Made by a program: the position numbers and the translations under genes | Assembly (NCBI GenBank): GCA_023230455.1 | Contig: JALNXH010000006.1 | Coordinates: forward strand, 80,883 to 144,882 | Length of the DNA stretch: 64,000 bases | Reading direction: 5' to 3' | Origin: Rhodocyclaceae bacterium | Lineage (GTDB): Bacteria > Pseudomonadota > Gammaproteobacteria > Burkholderiales > Rhodocyclaceae | Shown: in pieces, positions 41,659 to 50,254 of the stretch | Numbering within the stretch: position 1 is the stretch's first letter | Layout of the letters: the number at the start of each line of letters is the position of its first letter | The notes under the pieces: generated by a model | Databases searched by the model: none | What the model was told of the DNA's origin: nothing | The model's input: the letters and a program-made list of their open reading frames with translations, nothing else

Positions 41659-42746
41659 TGCTCCAACTCCCGTCGCCGCCGTGGTTCGGGCCAGAGGCCG
41701 GCCGGGCGATAGAGCATGACGATCACCAGGGTCAGGCCGAAAAGCAACATGCGCAGGGCCTCTGGTTCAACCACCACATGGCCGAACAGCGCGTTCTGTA
41801 GCGGCCCGGCGCCGTAACGGAACAGCTCGGGCAGTGCGGTCAGCACCAGCGCGCCGAAGATCACACCGGGAATGTGGCCCATGCCGCCCAGCACCACCAT
41901 GCAGAGGATGGTGATCGAGTCGATCAGCTGGAAGCTTTCCGGACTGACGAACTGCTGGAAGCCGGCGAACAGCCCGCCGGCCAGGCCGCCGAAGCTGGCG
42001 CCCATGGCGAAGGCCAGCAGCTTGACGTTGCGCGTGTCGATACCGCAGGCCTTGGCGGCGATCTCGTCCTCGCGGATGGCCACCCAGGCGCGGCCGATGC
42101 GCGAGTCTTCGAGCCGGATCGAGACGAAGATCACCAGCAGTGCGAGGCTGAGGAACAGGTAGTAATAAAGATGCAGCGAGGGGATGTCGACGCCGAACAG
42201 CGTCAGGCGCGTGTCGAAGGCCAGGGCACCCAGGCGCAGGCCGTCGATCTGGGTGATGCCCTGTGCGCCATTGGTGATGTTCACCGGCGCATACAGATTG
42301 TTCATGAAAATGCGGATGATCTCGCCGAAGCCGAGCGTGACGATGGCCAGGTAGTCGCCGCGCAGTCGCAGCGTCGGCGCCCCCAGCAGCACACCGAAGA
42401 TACCCGCCAGCAGGGCGCCTGCCGGCAGCAGCAGCCACAGCGGGCCGTGCAGGCCGCCCGGGAACAGCGCCGCAATGGCGGGGAAATGCGATGTCAGGTG
42501 GGGGCTGGAGAGCAGGGCGTAAAAATACGCGCCGAGCGCATAGAAGGCCACGTAGCCAAGATCGAGTAGACCGGCGTAGCCGACCACGATGTTGAGGCCC
42601 AGCGCCAGCAGGACATAGAGCAGAGCGAAATCCAGCACCCGCACCCAGGCCGGGCCGAAGGCCAGGCCCGTGGCGAAGGGCAGCACGGCGAGACTGATAC
42701 CCAATAAAGCCACACCCATCAAGGCGTTGTGTTTTTCAGAGCGCAT
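41655..42746 (-). CDS. livM: Branched-chain amino acid ABC transporter permease LivM
   Basis: A 363-residue polytopic inner-membrane permease. The hydrophobic segments include LLYVLLALGLNIVVGYAGLL and the conserved LGAPTLRLRGDYLAIVTLGFGEIIR, with the ATPase-contact loop REDEIAAKACGIDTRNVKLLAFAMGA near residue 240. It follows the AlbA_2-type insertion and precedes the fused livGF gene, overlapped by 4 bp. It pairs with LivH, whose gene lies 1.9 kb away because of the insertion. A separate promoter may be needed now. Confidence 0.94.
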   Translation of the reverse strand: MRSEKHNALMGVALLGISLAVLPFATGLAFGPAWVRVLDFALLYVLLALGLNIVVGYAGLLDLGYVAFYALGAYFYALLSSPHLTSHFPAIAALFPGGLHGPLWLLLPAGALLAGIFGVLLGAPTLRLRGDYLAIVTLGFGEIIRIFMNNLYAPVNITNGAQGITQIDGLRLGALAFDTRLTLFGVDIPSLHLYYYLFLSLALLVIFVSIRLEDSRIGRAWVAIREDEIAAKACGIDTRNVKLLAFAMGASFGGLAGGLFAGFQQFVSPESFQLIDSITILCMVVLGGMGHIPGVIFGALVLTALPELFRYGAGPLQNALFGHVVVEPEALRMLLFGLTLVIVMLYRPAGLWPEPRRRRELEQ

Positions 42747-42836
42747 GGACGAGCCTATCTTTCATGCCAATATTTTCGTGCCGGCTTTTCTTCGGTTCAA
42801 CCGCCAATTTCTGTTCTGCCAAAGGCCGTCCAATGG

Positions 42837-42923
42837 TTAGAAATAGAAAACCTATATTTATCAATTTGTTGAATTGACCGTTCGATAGCCGGTCTTTACT
42901 TGGCAATGCCTTTCTATTTCTAA
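42837..42923. repeat. 13-bp perfect inverted repeat between livM and AlbA_2 gene
   Basis: Arms ttagaaatagaaa (42837-42849) and tttctatttctaa (42911-42923) are exact inverted copies separated by 61 bp, in an AT-rich gap. The right arm covers the stop codon of the AlbA_2 gene. It may mark an end of the inserted segment, or act as a stability hairpin. Confidence 0.55.
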
Positions 42924-44605
42924 ATCTGAGGGGTAGCCAATACCCAGCGCGAATATCTGCGACTTCCATTGTTATGGATCAAACCCTCCTGAACGAGTTG
43001 CGAAAGCAGGTTCTTGATGCGATTCAACTTCTGTTCCTCGCTCAATACTTCCGGCAGCTTATCCAGCAGTAGTCGATCGATATCTTCGCGCGCCACTGGC
43101 TGGTGCTTGCGGATCAACTTGACAATCAGGTCGCGGTAATACTGGCCATCCAGTCCCTTGTCCCGAATGTGTTTGGCTTTCTCGCCGACAACCGCAGCCA
43201 CCTGCGCGGCGACGATCAGGTTCGGATACCGGCCCTCCACCAGTCCGGCCGTTTTGAGCCGCTTGTGCTCTTCCGCGTTGATGCGCAGCCGCTTCTGTAC
43301 ACGATCAAGAACGATGATGGTGTCTAGGTCGAGACTGGTATTCGCCATCAACATTCGCGTGTAACGCTCATCCAACACCCGCCCCGGAATCGCCACCGCT
43401 ACTCGGTCTGACGTGGATAGATCGTAATCCGGCAAAGGGAAGAAGCGCCGCCGCTGCGCCAGGAACATGCGCTTGATGCCGCCGCCCTGAGTATCGATCA
43501 TGTTCAAGTTCACCATCGCCTCGGCCAGGAACGGGTTGCGATAGATTTCCAGCGGCGCATCCTGGCGGATCACCGATTCCACACTGCCCGGCAGGAAGCC
43601 GCCGACGTTGCTCAATAGTAGGCCGGCGGGCGTTTCTACCACGTTGATGCGCCCGCTTAAGCCATAGTCCTGATGCGCGATGCAGTTGTGCAGCGCTTCG
43701 CGGATTACCCACGGGTCGTACTGCGATATCTCTACCGGAAACAACGTCCCACTCGGCAGTTCGCGCAGCGTCAGGTTGCGGATGCGTGCCAGAAGCCGGT
43801 CGACATTGAGTAGCCAGGGCGGCCCGAAGTGCTCATAGTCCTGTTCCTCGTTGCGGTCGTTCTTGAGTATCCAGCTGATGCGTGCCACGGCCGGCGCCAG
43901 AAGCGTGGTGGCCTCTTCGCGGCCGAGCAGGAGCAGCGCGGTACGCGTCACCGCACCGTGGATGGTCAGTTTGGCCTTGTTGAGGAACGTTGCATCGTCC
44001 CACCCATCGACTTCCGCTACCTTGGCAGGGAACTTGGTCTTGTATTCGGCCCGGGCTTTGGCGATGGCCGCCGGGTCGAGGTCGGCGAGCGTCGACCGCT
44101 CGCACAGCGCGGCGCTCCAATCGACGCGGCGCCCCCATATTTGCCGCTCTTTGTCCGGGTACTTCGCCAGTTCGGTTTTGCTGCTGCCGTCACGGATATA
44201 GGCTGTGCCGTAAAACTCCACCGGCCGGTCAAAAGCCGGGTGAATTTCAAACAGCACTATGCGCTTGCCTTGATAGTCGAACGTAAAAATCTCATAGCCG
44301 ATGTTGGGCCGCAGTCCAAGAGAAAGCCACAGCGGCAGCAATTGATTGGCCCGCCCCTCCTTGCCCTTGATCGATTGCGCAGCCGGGTCAAAGTCGGTAC
44401 CGACCGGCGCATGGCTACCATCCTCGATGCCGAACACCAGATAGGCGCGAGGCTTGCCCAGAAGGCAGGCTGAATTTGCCAGCGCGGCAAGGTACTCGCC
44501 GAGCAATTTCGGCTCGAAATTGTTGGCCTTAAACTCCAGCCATTCCGTTTCGCGCGGTTCGGCGCGGAGGCGATCAAGCAGCGCAGTGAGTTCCTGGGTA
44601 TTCAT
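42920..44605 (-). CDS. AlbA_2/Schlafen-type ATP-binding protein inserted in liv operon
   Basis: A 561-residue protein of the AlbA_2 (Schlafen AAA-4) group. The start is the ATG at 44605 (MNTQELTAL), as longer upstream readings run antisense to livH. The N-terminal AlbA_2 domain has ETEWLEFKANN and IVLFEIHPAFDRPVEFYG, the middle part carries IREALHNCIAHQDYGLSGRI and GGFLPGSV, matching the HATPase_c-like domain of this family, and a helical winged-helix tail follows. The role is uncertain, with regulation or defence proposed for relatives. It breaks the livH-livM order, which is strong evidence of insertion. No ribosome-binding site is obvious. Confidence 0.85.
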   Translation of the reverse strand: MNTQELTALLDRLRAEPRETEWLEFKANNFEPKLLGEYLAALANSACLLGKPRAYLVFGIEDGSHAPVGTDFDPAAQSIKGKEGRANQLLPLWLSLGLRPNIGYEIFTFDYQGKRIVLFEIHPAFDRPVEFYGTAYIRDGSSKTELAKYPDKERQIWGRRVDWSAALCERSTLADLDPAAIAKARAEYKTKFPAKVAEVDGWDDATFLNKAKLTIHGAVTRTALLLLGREEATTLLAPAVARISWILKNDRNEEQDYEHFGPPWLLNVDRLLARIRNLTLRELPSGTLFPVEISQYDPWVIREALHNCIAHQDYGLSGRINVVETPAGLLLSNVGGFLPGSVESVIRQDAPLEIYRNPFLAEAMVNLNMIDTQGGGIKRMFLAQRRRFFPLPDYDLSTSDRVAVAIPGRVLDERYTRMLMANTSLDLDTIIVLDRVQKRLRINAEEHKRLKTAGLVEGRYPNLIVAAQVAAVVGEKAKHIRDKGLDGQYYRDLIVKLIRKHQPVAREDIDRLLLDKLPEVLSEEQKLNRIKNLLSQLVQEGLIHNNGSRRYSRWVLATPQI

Positions 44606-44622
44606 GTCCGTATGCTTTCGGG

Positions 44623-45546
44623 TTATGCGCGTTCGGCGACTCTTTCGCCGAGCAGCCCCGACGGGCGGAAGATCAGCACCAGCACCAGCACCAGGAAGGC
44701 AAACACGTCGCGGTAGTTGGAGCCGAACACGCCGCCGGTGAGATCGCCGATGTAGCCCGAGCCGAGCGATTCGATCAGGCCCAGCAGCAGGCCGCCGACC
44801 ATCGCTCCGGCGAGGTTGCCGATGCCGCCGAGCACCGCTGCGGTGAACGCCTTGAGACCGAGGACAAAGCCCATCTGGTAATGGGCGACCGAGTAGTTGA
44901 CGCTGACCAGCACCCCGGCCACCGCGCCGAGGGCCGAGCCGATGACGAAGGTGAGCGAGATCACCCGATCTACGTCCACCCCCATCAGCCGCGCCACGCC
45001 CGGATTTTCCGCGCTGGCACGCATGGCGCGGCCGAGGCGGGTGTGGTGCACCAGCCAGAGCAGGCCGCCCATTACGGCGGTGGCCAGCACCAGGATGGTG
45101 AGCTGTGCGGCGCTGATGCGGGCGCCGAACAGCTCGAAGGGTTGTGTCGGCAGCAGTTCCGGGTAGGCGTGGTAGCTGCGGCCCCAGATCAGCACCGCGG
45201 TGTATTGCAGGACGATGGAGACGCCGATGGCGGTGATCAGCGGCGCTAGCCGCGGCGCGTTGCGCAGCGGACGGTAGGCGATGCGTTCGATGGCGGCGCC
45301 GAGGCCCATGCACACTGCCATCGACATCGCGAGGCCGAGCGGCAGCAGGGCCGCGGAGGGTACGCCGGCGGCGGCGAGGGCCTTGATCGAGGCCAGGGCA
45401 ACCAGCGCGCCGATCATCACCACCTCGCCGTGGGCGAAGTTGATCAGGCCGAGGATGCCGTAGACCATGGTGTAGCCGAGCGCGACCAAGGCATATACGG
45501 CGCCGAGGACAAGGCCGTTCACGATCTGCTGGAGGAGGGTTTCCAT
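44623..45546 (-). CDS. livH: Branched-chain amino acid ABC transporter permease LivH
   Basis: A 307-residue inner-membrane permease. METLLQQIVNGLVLGAVYAL and GYTMVYGILGLINFAHGEV are classic LivH starts, and SAENPGVARLMGVDVDRVI near residue 180 is the ATPase-contact loop. It is followed by the AlbA_2-type gene, 17 bp downstream, instead of livM. It is preceded by a bidirectional hairpin that may end livK transcripts. Confidence 0.95.
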   Translation of the reverse strand: METLLQQIVNGLVLGAVYALVALGYTMVYGILGLINFAHGEVVMIGALVALASIKALAAAGVPSAALLPLGLAMSMAVCMGLGAAIERIAYRPLRNAPRLAPLITAIGVSIVLQYTAVLIWGRSYHAYPELLPTQPFELFGARISAAQLTILVLATAVMGGLLWLVHHTRLGRAMRASAENPGVARLMGVDVDRVISLTFVIGSALGAVAGVLVSVNYSVAHYQMGFVLGLKAFTAAVLGGIGNLAGAMVGGLLLGLIESLGSGYIGDLTGGVFGSNYRDVFAFLVLVLVLIFRPSGLLGERVAERA

Positions 45547-45570
45547 GGCCGGGATGTTACTCAGGCAACA

Positions 45571-45602
45571 AAAAAACGGCGCTTCGAAAAGCGCCGTTTT
45601 TT
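45571..45602 (-). terminator. Terminator/attenuator between livK and livH
   Basis: Plus-strand stem aacggcgctt (loop cgaa) aagcgccgtt with A-runs on one side and T-runs on the other, so it can work in both directions. It should reduce livH expression relative to livK, a common feature of binding-protein operons. Confidence 0.85.
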
Positions 45603-45618
45603 CGCCGACGTGAATCCG

Positions 45619-46779
45619 CTACTTCGCGATTGCCGGTGTCACGGTTTCCACCGCTTGCCATTTGCCGTCCTTGACCACATTGACGGTGATCGGACCGTTC
45701 TTCAGGTCACCCTTGTCGTCGAACTCGATCGGGCCGATGACTCCGGTGTATTTCGTCTTCTTCAACTCGGCCAGTACCTTGGCCGGCTCGGTGGAACCCG
45801 CACGCTTCATGGCGTCGGCGAGGACGAAGACGGCGTCGTAGCCCATCGGCGCGAAGAGTTCGACGGGCTTGCCGAAGCGGGCCTGGAATTTGGCGAGGAA
45901 GGCCTGGCCGCCGGGCATCTTGTCCTTGGGCAGGCCGGGGATGGAGGCGTAGGTGCCTTCCGCCGCCGCGCCGGCGACTTCGACGAATTTCGGCGTCTGG
46001 ATGCCGTCGCCGCCGAGTAGTGGCACGTCGAGGCCGAGCGCCTTCATCTGCTTGGCCATCGGCCCGGCCTGCGAATAGATGCCGCCAAAGAACAGGTACT
46101 CGGGCTGCTTGCCCTTGAGGTTGGTGAGGATGGCGGCGAAATCGGTGTCCTTGTCGGTGGTGTGCTCGTGACCGACGACTTCGACGCCGGCGGCCCTCAC
46201 CGTGGCTTCGAAGGTCGACGCCAGACCTTGCCCATAGGCGGTGCTGTCGTCGATGATCGCGACTTTTTTGCCTTTCAGCGTGTCGATCAGGAAGCGGGCC
46301 ATCGCCGGCCCCTGCTGATTGTCGTTGGCGACGACGCGGAAGGTGGTGGCGTAGCCCTGCTGGGTGTAGCGCGGATTGGTCGATCCCGGCGAAATCTGCG
46401 GGATGCCGGCATCGGCATAGACCTTGGAGGCGGGAATCGAGGCCCCTGAGTTGAAGTGGCCGACGACCGCAACGATCTTCGAGTCCACCAGCTTTTGTGC
46501 CACCGTGGTGGCTTTCGAGGGATTCGCCTCGTCGTCCTCGGAAAGCAGTTCGAACGTCAGTTTTTTGCCGCCGATCTCGATACCCTGGGCGTTCAGATCT
46601 TCGACGCCGAGCTGGGTGCCGCGCTGGATGTCGAGGCCGATGTCGGATTGCGGGCCGGTGAGCGGCGCCGCCATACCGATTTTTACGCTATCGCCGCCGG
46701 CACCCTCCTTCTTGCCGCAGGCGGCGAGCATGAATACGGCGGACAGGGATAGCAGCAGGGCTTTGGCGGGGCGATTCAT
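45619..46779 (-). CDS. livK: Branched-chain amino acid-binding lipoprotein LivK
   Basis: A 386-residue periplasmic substrate-binding protein. The ATG at 46779 opens a signal with a lipobox (FMLAAC, Cys21), so it is membrane-anchored in the periplasm. The mature part begins VKIGMAAPLTGPQSDIG and contains AVVGHFNSGASIPASKVYAD and AIIDDSTAYGQGLA, typical of the Leu/Ile/Val family. Upstream in-frame sequence is antisense to the cytochrome gene and is not used. It heads the liv operon livK-livH-(insert)-livM-livGF. Confidence 0.95.
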   Translation of the reverse strand: MNRPAKALLLSLSAVFMLAACGKKEGAGGDSVKIGMAAPLTGPQSDIGLDIQRGTQLGVEDLNAQGIEIGGKKLTFELLSEDDEANPSKATTVAQKLVDSKIVAVVGHFNSGASIPASKVYADAGIPQISPGSTNPRYTQQGYATTFRVVANDNQQGPAMARFLIDTLKGKKVAIIDDSTAYGQGLASTFEATVRAAGVEVVGHEHTTDKDTDFAAILTNLKGKQPEYLFFGGIYSQAGPMAKQMKALGLDVPLLGGDGIQTPKFVEVAGAAAEGTYASIPGLPKDKMPGGQAFLAKFQARFGKPVELFAPMGYDAVFVLADAMKRAGSTEPAKVLAELKKTKYTGVIGPIEFDDKGDLKNGPITVNVVKDGKWQAVETVTPAIAK

Positions 46780-46809
46780 CAACGACTCTCCGGTGGGACG
46801 AACGGGCGT

Positions 46810-46837
46810 AAAAAAACCACCCCGCAGGGTGGTTTTT
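46810..46837 (-). terminator. Terminator of the cytochrome c gene
   Basis: Minus-strand stem accaccc/gggtggt with loop tgcg and a run of seven T. It lies about 14 bp after the cytochrome stop. Confidence 0.85.
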
Positions 46838-46850
46838 GGTTTTGCCGGAA

Positions 46851-47168
46851 TTACTTCAGGCTCAGAATCCAGGCAACCAGCTTCTTGGCGTCGGCTTCGT
46901 TGAGGCCCATCGCCTTGTTGCCGGGCATCGGCACGGTGCCCCAGACGCCAGCGCCGCCTTCGAGAACCTTCTTCGCCAGTGCGTCGGCGTCTTTGGCGGC
47001 GTACTTCTTGGCTACGTCCTTGTAGGCCGGGCCGACGACCTTCTTGTCGACAGCATGGCATGCCATACAGCCCTTGGAGGTGGCGAGGGCGGTTTCGTCA
47101 GCAGCCTGCGCGGCACCGGCGGCGAGGAGGCCGGCAGCAGCCAGCAGGGAAACGGTGATCGATTTCAT
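46851..47168 (-). CDS. Small class I cytochrome c
   Basis: A 105-residue exported cytochrome c of the c551/c552 kind, with a signal peptide ending near AAQAADE. The haem-binding CMACH is at 34-38, and the axial methionine is in VPMPGNKAMGL. The ATG at 47168 has GGAG upstream. It probably carries electrons in the periplasm between respiratory complexes. It is a single gene ended by a terminator before livK. Confidence 0.93.
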   Translation of the reverse strand: MKSITVSLLAAAGLLAAGAAQAADETALATSKGCMACHAVDKKVVGPAYKDVAKKYAAKDADALAKKVLEGGAGVWGTVPMPGNKAMGLNEADAKKLVAWILSLK

Positions 47169-47239
47169 TAAAGGCTCCGTAAGTTTGTGTGGATAAAGCG
47201 TCGGGGAGTTTACTGCGTTTCGTCGGTCATGTACCCACC

Positions 47240-47500
47240 CTATTGATAGGGGTTTCGAATCGCCTCCAGAAGCCGATGAATGTCGGTTTCCGGCGATAAG
47301 CAGTAAACGCCGCAACATAGCCACGCGTTGACAGCGGGAGCGGCCGGTTTGTAGAGAACGGGCGGAAGATCCTTCCGCCCGTTGGCGTGCTTCGGCGAGT
47401 GCCATTGCGTCCAGGGTTGCCAATGCATCGGATTGTCGGCGCGCGACAGTAGGTAGAGCAAGGCTTCTCCGATGAGGCGTCGAGTATGGCCGGCGCGAAG
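47240..47500 (-). pseudogene. Remnant of a DUF255/thioredoxin-domain gene
   Basis: The 336-bp region between the cytochrome gene and the hydrolase gene has no intact gene. It holds a stretch (47402-47485) that reads LLYLLSRADNPMHWQPW, the N-terminal signature of DUF255 proteins (YyaL/SSP411 family), followed in another frame by ALAEARQ (47382-47402), the expected continuation. So it is a frameshifted piece of a normally much longer gene. The rest of the gene is gone. Confidence 0.4.
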
Positions 47501-47504
47501 CCGT

Positions 47505-48437
47505 TCAGTGCGGTAGCAGGTGGCGGTCGAAAAAGTCTCCGACACGCCGTTCGTATTCCGCAGACAGCTGGGTGTCGAAGTTGGCGTGGCCCAGTTCGGG
47601 TTCGAACCAGAGCTCTTTCGGTTCGCCGGCGGCGGCGTAGAGCAGCCGCCCGCTCTGCGGAATCACCGTGACGTCGGCGCCGCCTTGCAGGATCAGCACC
47701 GGGCGCGGACTGATGCTGCCGATCCAGTGCTTGGCATCGATGCTCGCAGCGCCTACGCCGAGACGGCGCTCTGCCCAGAACTGGATCAGCGCGGCGAACG
47801 GAAACGGCGGCAGCCCGGTGTAATAGCTGACGCTGGTGGCGATCGTCTCGTCCAGCGAGGAAAACGGGCTGTGCGCCACCAGCGCGCGTATACCGGGCTG
47901 CTGCGCCGCGTATTCGATGGCGATGACCGCGCCCATCGAATTGCCCAGCATGCCGATGCGCTTGCCGTCCACCCCGGGCAAGGTCAGCGCGTAGCGATAC
48001 CAGGCGTTGGCGTCCTCGATCTCGCGGACGCCGAAGGTGATGACTTCGCCGTCGCTGCGGTCGTGTGCGCGCAGCGACGTCAGCAGCACTCCGTAGCCGC
48101 GGCGGGCGAGCATCTGCGCTTCTTCCAGCATTTCGCCGCGCTGGCTCTTGTAGCCGTGCTGGGCGATCACCAGCGCGCCGTTGCGGCCCGGCACATACCA
48201 GCCGACCAGGCGCAGCCCGTCCGCGGTGGTGACGGCCACCTCGCTGAACACCAGACCGAAATCGGCGGGCGTCTGCTGCGGCAGCTTGCGCACCGCCGGC
48301 GGATTGGTCACCAGCTTGCGCGCCTCCAGCCAGGTCTTGCCCAGCACGCCGGCGATGGCGAGCACGAGGAGCGCGACGACGAAACGTACCGCCCAGCGGC
48401 ACCCCGTCCTGTACTTGCAACGGCGTTCCTGCGTCAT
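47505..48437 (-). CDS. Membrane-anchored alpha/beta hydrolase
   Basis: A 310-residue protein with one N-terminal membrane helix (FVVALLVLAIAGVLGKTWL) and an alpha/beta hydrolase domain outside the membrane. The oxyanion HG is in ALVIAQHGYKS, the nucleophile in GMLGNSMGAVIAI, the acid in LILQGGADVTVIP and the His in ELGHANFDT. It resembles the BEM46/YfhR-type hydrolases. Substrate unknown. It uses the ATG at 48437, which overlaps the yggU stop at 48434 by 4 bp. The 3' end abuts the DUF255 remnant. Confidence 0.82.
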   Translation of the reverse strand: MTQERRCKYRTGCRWAVRFVVALLVLAIAGVLGKTWLEARKLVTNPPAVRKLPQQTPADFGLVFSEVAVTTADGLRLVGWYVPGRNGALVIAQHGYKSQRGEMLEEAQMLARRGYGVLLTSLRAHDRSDGEVITFGVREIEDANAWYRYALTLPGVDGKRIGMLGNSMGAVIAIEYAAQQPGIRALVAHSPFSSLDETIATSVSYYTGLPPFPFAALIQFWAERRLGVGAASIDAKHWIGSISPRPVLILQGGADVTVIPQSGRLLYAAAGEPKELWFEPELGHANFDTQLSAEYERRVGDFFDRHLLPH

Positions 48438-48736
48438 CGGATTTTCCTTTCGTCGAACAGGTGCGCCACGGCGGCGACATCGATGCTGCCGATCGCGACG
48501 CGCTTGCTGCGCGAGGTGTGGCCGGAGACCAGCTCGACCCGTGCTTTGGGTATGCCCAGGGCCGAGGCAATGAAGGCCAGCAGACACTCGTTGGCCTTGC
48601 CGTCGACCGGCGGCGCCGCCAACCGCAGTTTCAGCGCATCGCCGTGCAGGCCGACTATTTCGCTACGCTTCGCGCCGGGTTGGATATGCAGGGCGACGAT
48701 CACGCCGTCGCCCTTGGCGCGTAGCCATTCGCTCAC
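48434..48736 (-). CDS. yggU: DUF167 (YggU) family protein
   Basis: A 100-residue protein of the DUF167/UPF0235 family. The family motif PGAKRSEIVGLHGDALKLRLAAPPVDGKANE is easily seen in the first half, and KARVELVSGHTSRSKRVAI in the second. Function unknown. It overlaps yggT upstream and the hydrolase downstream by 4 bp each. Together with yggT, proC and yggS this is the standard cluster. Confidence 0.9.
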   Translation of the reverse strand: MSEWLRAKGDGVIVALHIQPGAKRSEIVGLHGDALKLRLAAPPVDGKANECLLAFIASALGIPKARVELVSGHTSRSKRVAIGSIDVAAVAHLFDERKIR

Positions 48737-49293
48737 GATAGCAGCAGCGCGCTGCGGGCATAGGCGAGCACGATTTGCAGGCCCTGGATGATCAGGAACG
48801 GGGCGAGCGGCGACAGGTCAATGCCGCCGACCGGTGGAATCAGTCGCTGGAACGGCCGCAGCATCGGTTGCGCCAGCGCGTTCAATACCGGCGCCAGCGG
48901 TGCATGGGGATTGACCCAGGAGATGATCACCGAAACGATGAGGATGGCGAAAGCTAGGTGGCAGGCCGCCTGCGCCAGTTCGATCGCGGCCAGTTGCGCC
49001 ACGGTGGCTATCGCTCCGCCGCCGATGAAGCCGGTGGTCAGGCCGTAGGCCAGCCCCAGGTAGATGCACTGGCTGAGCCAGGCCAGGATCAGGCTGGGCA
49101 GATCGAGCCCCCACGCCGAAGGAATGATCCGCCGCGCCGGCCGCACCAACCAGTCGGTCACTGCGATGACGAACTGGCCGATCGGATTGCGGAACGGTGC
49201 CCGCGCCCATTGCAGCGCGAAGCGTGCGAGCAGTGCGTAGGTGAAGAAACCGAATACGGTTTCGAGCAGCAGCAGCAGTAGACGCACCATCAT
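48733..49293 (-). CDS. yggT: YggT family membrane protein
   Basis: A 186-residue inner-membrane protein with two YGGT repeats, each with two hydrophobic helices. The repeat marks are FRNPIGQFVIAVTDWLVRPARRIIP and the second copy ALAPVLNALAQPMLRPFQRLIPP, both with the conserved (L/P)-R-P basic loop. Relatives affect osmotic tolerance or division-related assembly, but the function is not fixed. It lies 2 bp downstream of proC and overlaps yggU. Confidence 0.92.
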   Translation of the reverse strand: MMVRLLLLLLETVFGFFTYALLARFALQWARAPFRNPIGQFVIAVTDWLVRPARRIIPSAWGLDLPSLILAWLSQCIYLGLAYGLTTGFIGGGAIATVAQLAAIELAQAACHLAFAILIVSVIISWVNPHAPLAPVLNALAQPMLRPFQRLIPPVGGIDLSPLAPFLIIQGLQIVLAYARSALLLS

Positions 49294-49294
49294 C

Positions 49295-50107
49295 TCAGTC
49301 GGCTCCGAGCAGGTCGCACAGCTCGCGACCGCGCGCCTGCGCCGCCGCGGCGCCGCGGCGGATCGCCGCGCCGACCCCGTCGGCCTCGAACGATTGCAGC
49401 GCGGCTTCTGTGGTGCCGCCCTTCGAGGTCACGCGTTCACGCAGGAGGGTAGCGGATTCCGGGCTGACCTCGGCCAGCTTGGCCGAGCCGAGGAAGGTTT
49501 CCACGGCGAGGGTGTGCGCGGTTGCTGCATCGAAGCCGAGTTCCTGCGCCGCCTGCTCCAGCGCTTCGATGAAGTAGAAGACGTAGCCGGGGCCGCTGCC
49601 GGAGATCGCGGTGATCGCATCGATCTGATCCTCGGCGGCCACCCACAGGGTGCGCCCGGCGGCGCTGAGGATCTTTTCTGCGGTGTCGCGGCCTTCGCGA
49701 CTGACGCTGGGGTCGGCATACAGGCCGGTGATGCCGGCGCCGATCAGCGCCGGGGTATTCGGCATGCAGCGCACCAGGTTGGGGTAACCGCCGAGCCAGC
49801 GCGACAGGTCGGCAATGCGCAGGCCGGCGGCGATGCTGATGACCAGCGCATTGGCCAGCTTGCCGGCGACCGGCGCCAGGGCATGCCGCATCACCTGGGG
49901 TTTGACCGCCAGAACCAGGACTTCGCAATTCAGGGCGGAAGCATCCACCGCTTCTGCGCAGCGCACGCCGTAGGTGTCGGTGAGCTTCTCGCGCAGCTCG
50001 GCGACCGGTTCCACCACCTGGATGCCGGCGGCCGAATAACCCTGCTTGCGCAGTCCGCCGATCAGAGCGTTGGCCATGTTGCCGCCGCCAAGGAAAGTAA
50101 TTTTCAT
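49295..50107 (-). CDS. proC: Pyrroline-5-carboxylate reductase
   Basis: Catalyses the last step of proline synthesis. The 270-residue length is normal. FLGGGNMANALIGGL is the Rossmann fingerprint, and MRCMPNTPALIGAGITGLY and GSGPGYVFYFIEALE with TSKGGTTEAALQSFE are the catalytic and dimer blocks. The start is the ATG at 50107. It is followed tightly by yggT and preceded by an inverted repeat, behind which lies yggS. Confidence 0.96.
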   Translation of the reverse strand: MKITFLGGGNMANALIGGLRKQGYSAAGIQVVEPVAELREKLTDTYGVRCAEAVDASALNCEVLVLAVKPQVMRHALAPVAGKLANALVISIAAGLRIADLSRWLGGYPNLVRCMPNTPALIGAGITGLYADPSVSREGRDTAEKILSAAGRTLWVAAEDQIDAITAISGSGPGYVFYFIEALEQAAQELGFDAATAHTLAVETFLGSAKLAEVSPESATLLRERVTSKGGTTEAALQSFEADGVGAAIRRGAAAAQARGRELCDLLGAD

Positions 50108-50138
50108 ATCGATTCTTTCTTGCTAAAAGCACGGCTAA

Positions 50139-50250
50139 CCACGGGGAACACAGAAGGCACAGGGTAGACAAATATAGGGCTATCAAGCGAGAAAACCGCT
50201 TGGGCAATAAATCTTTTCGCTTTCCCTGTGTGCCCTGTGTCCCCCGTGGT
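50139..50250. repeat. Dispersed inverted repeat, accacggg family (second copy)
   Basis: Imperfect inverted repeat with arms of about 27 bp (50139-50165 and 50224-50250), with five or so mismatches, separated by 58 bp. It is related to the element at 4566-4640. It lies between proC and yggS. Confidence 0.6.
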
Positions 50251-50254
50251 CAGA

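Noticed and set aside
42920..45313. Long reading of the AlbA_2 frame as a 797-residue protein
   Set aside because: The first 236 residues run antisense to livH and are Arg/Ala-rich noise. The real start is at 44605.
47227..48570. 447-residue minus-strand open frame
   Set aside because: Shifted frame over the hydrolase gene, with low-complexity Arg/Ala/Pro content. Only its end touches the DUF255 remnant.
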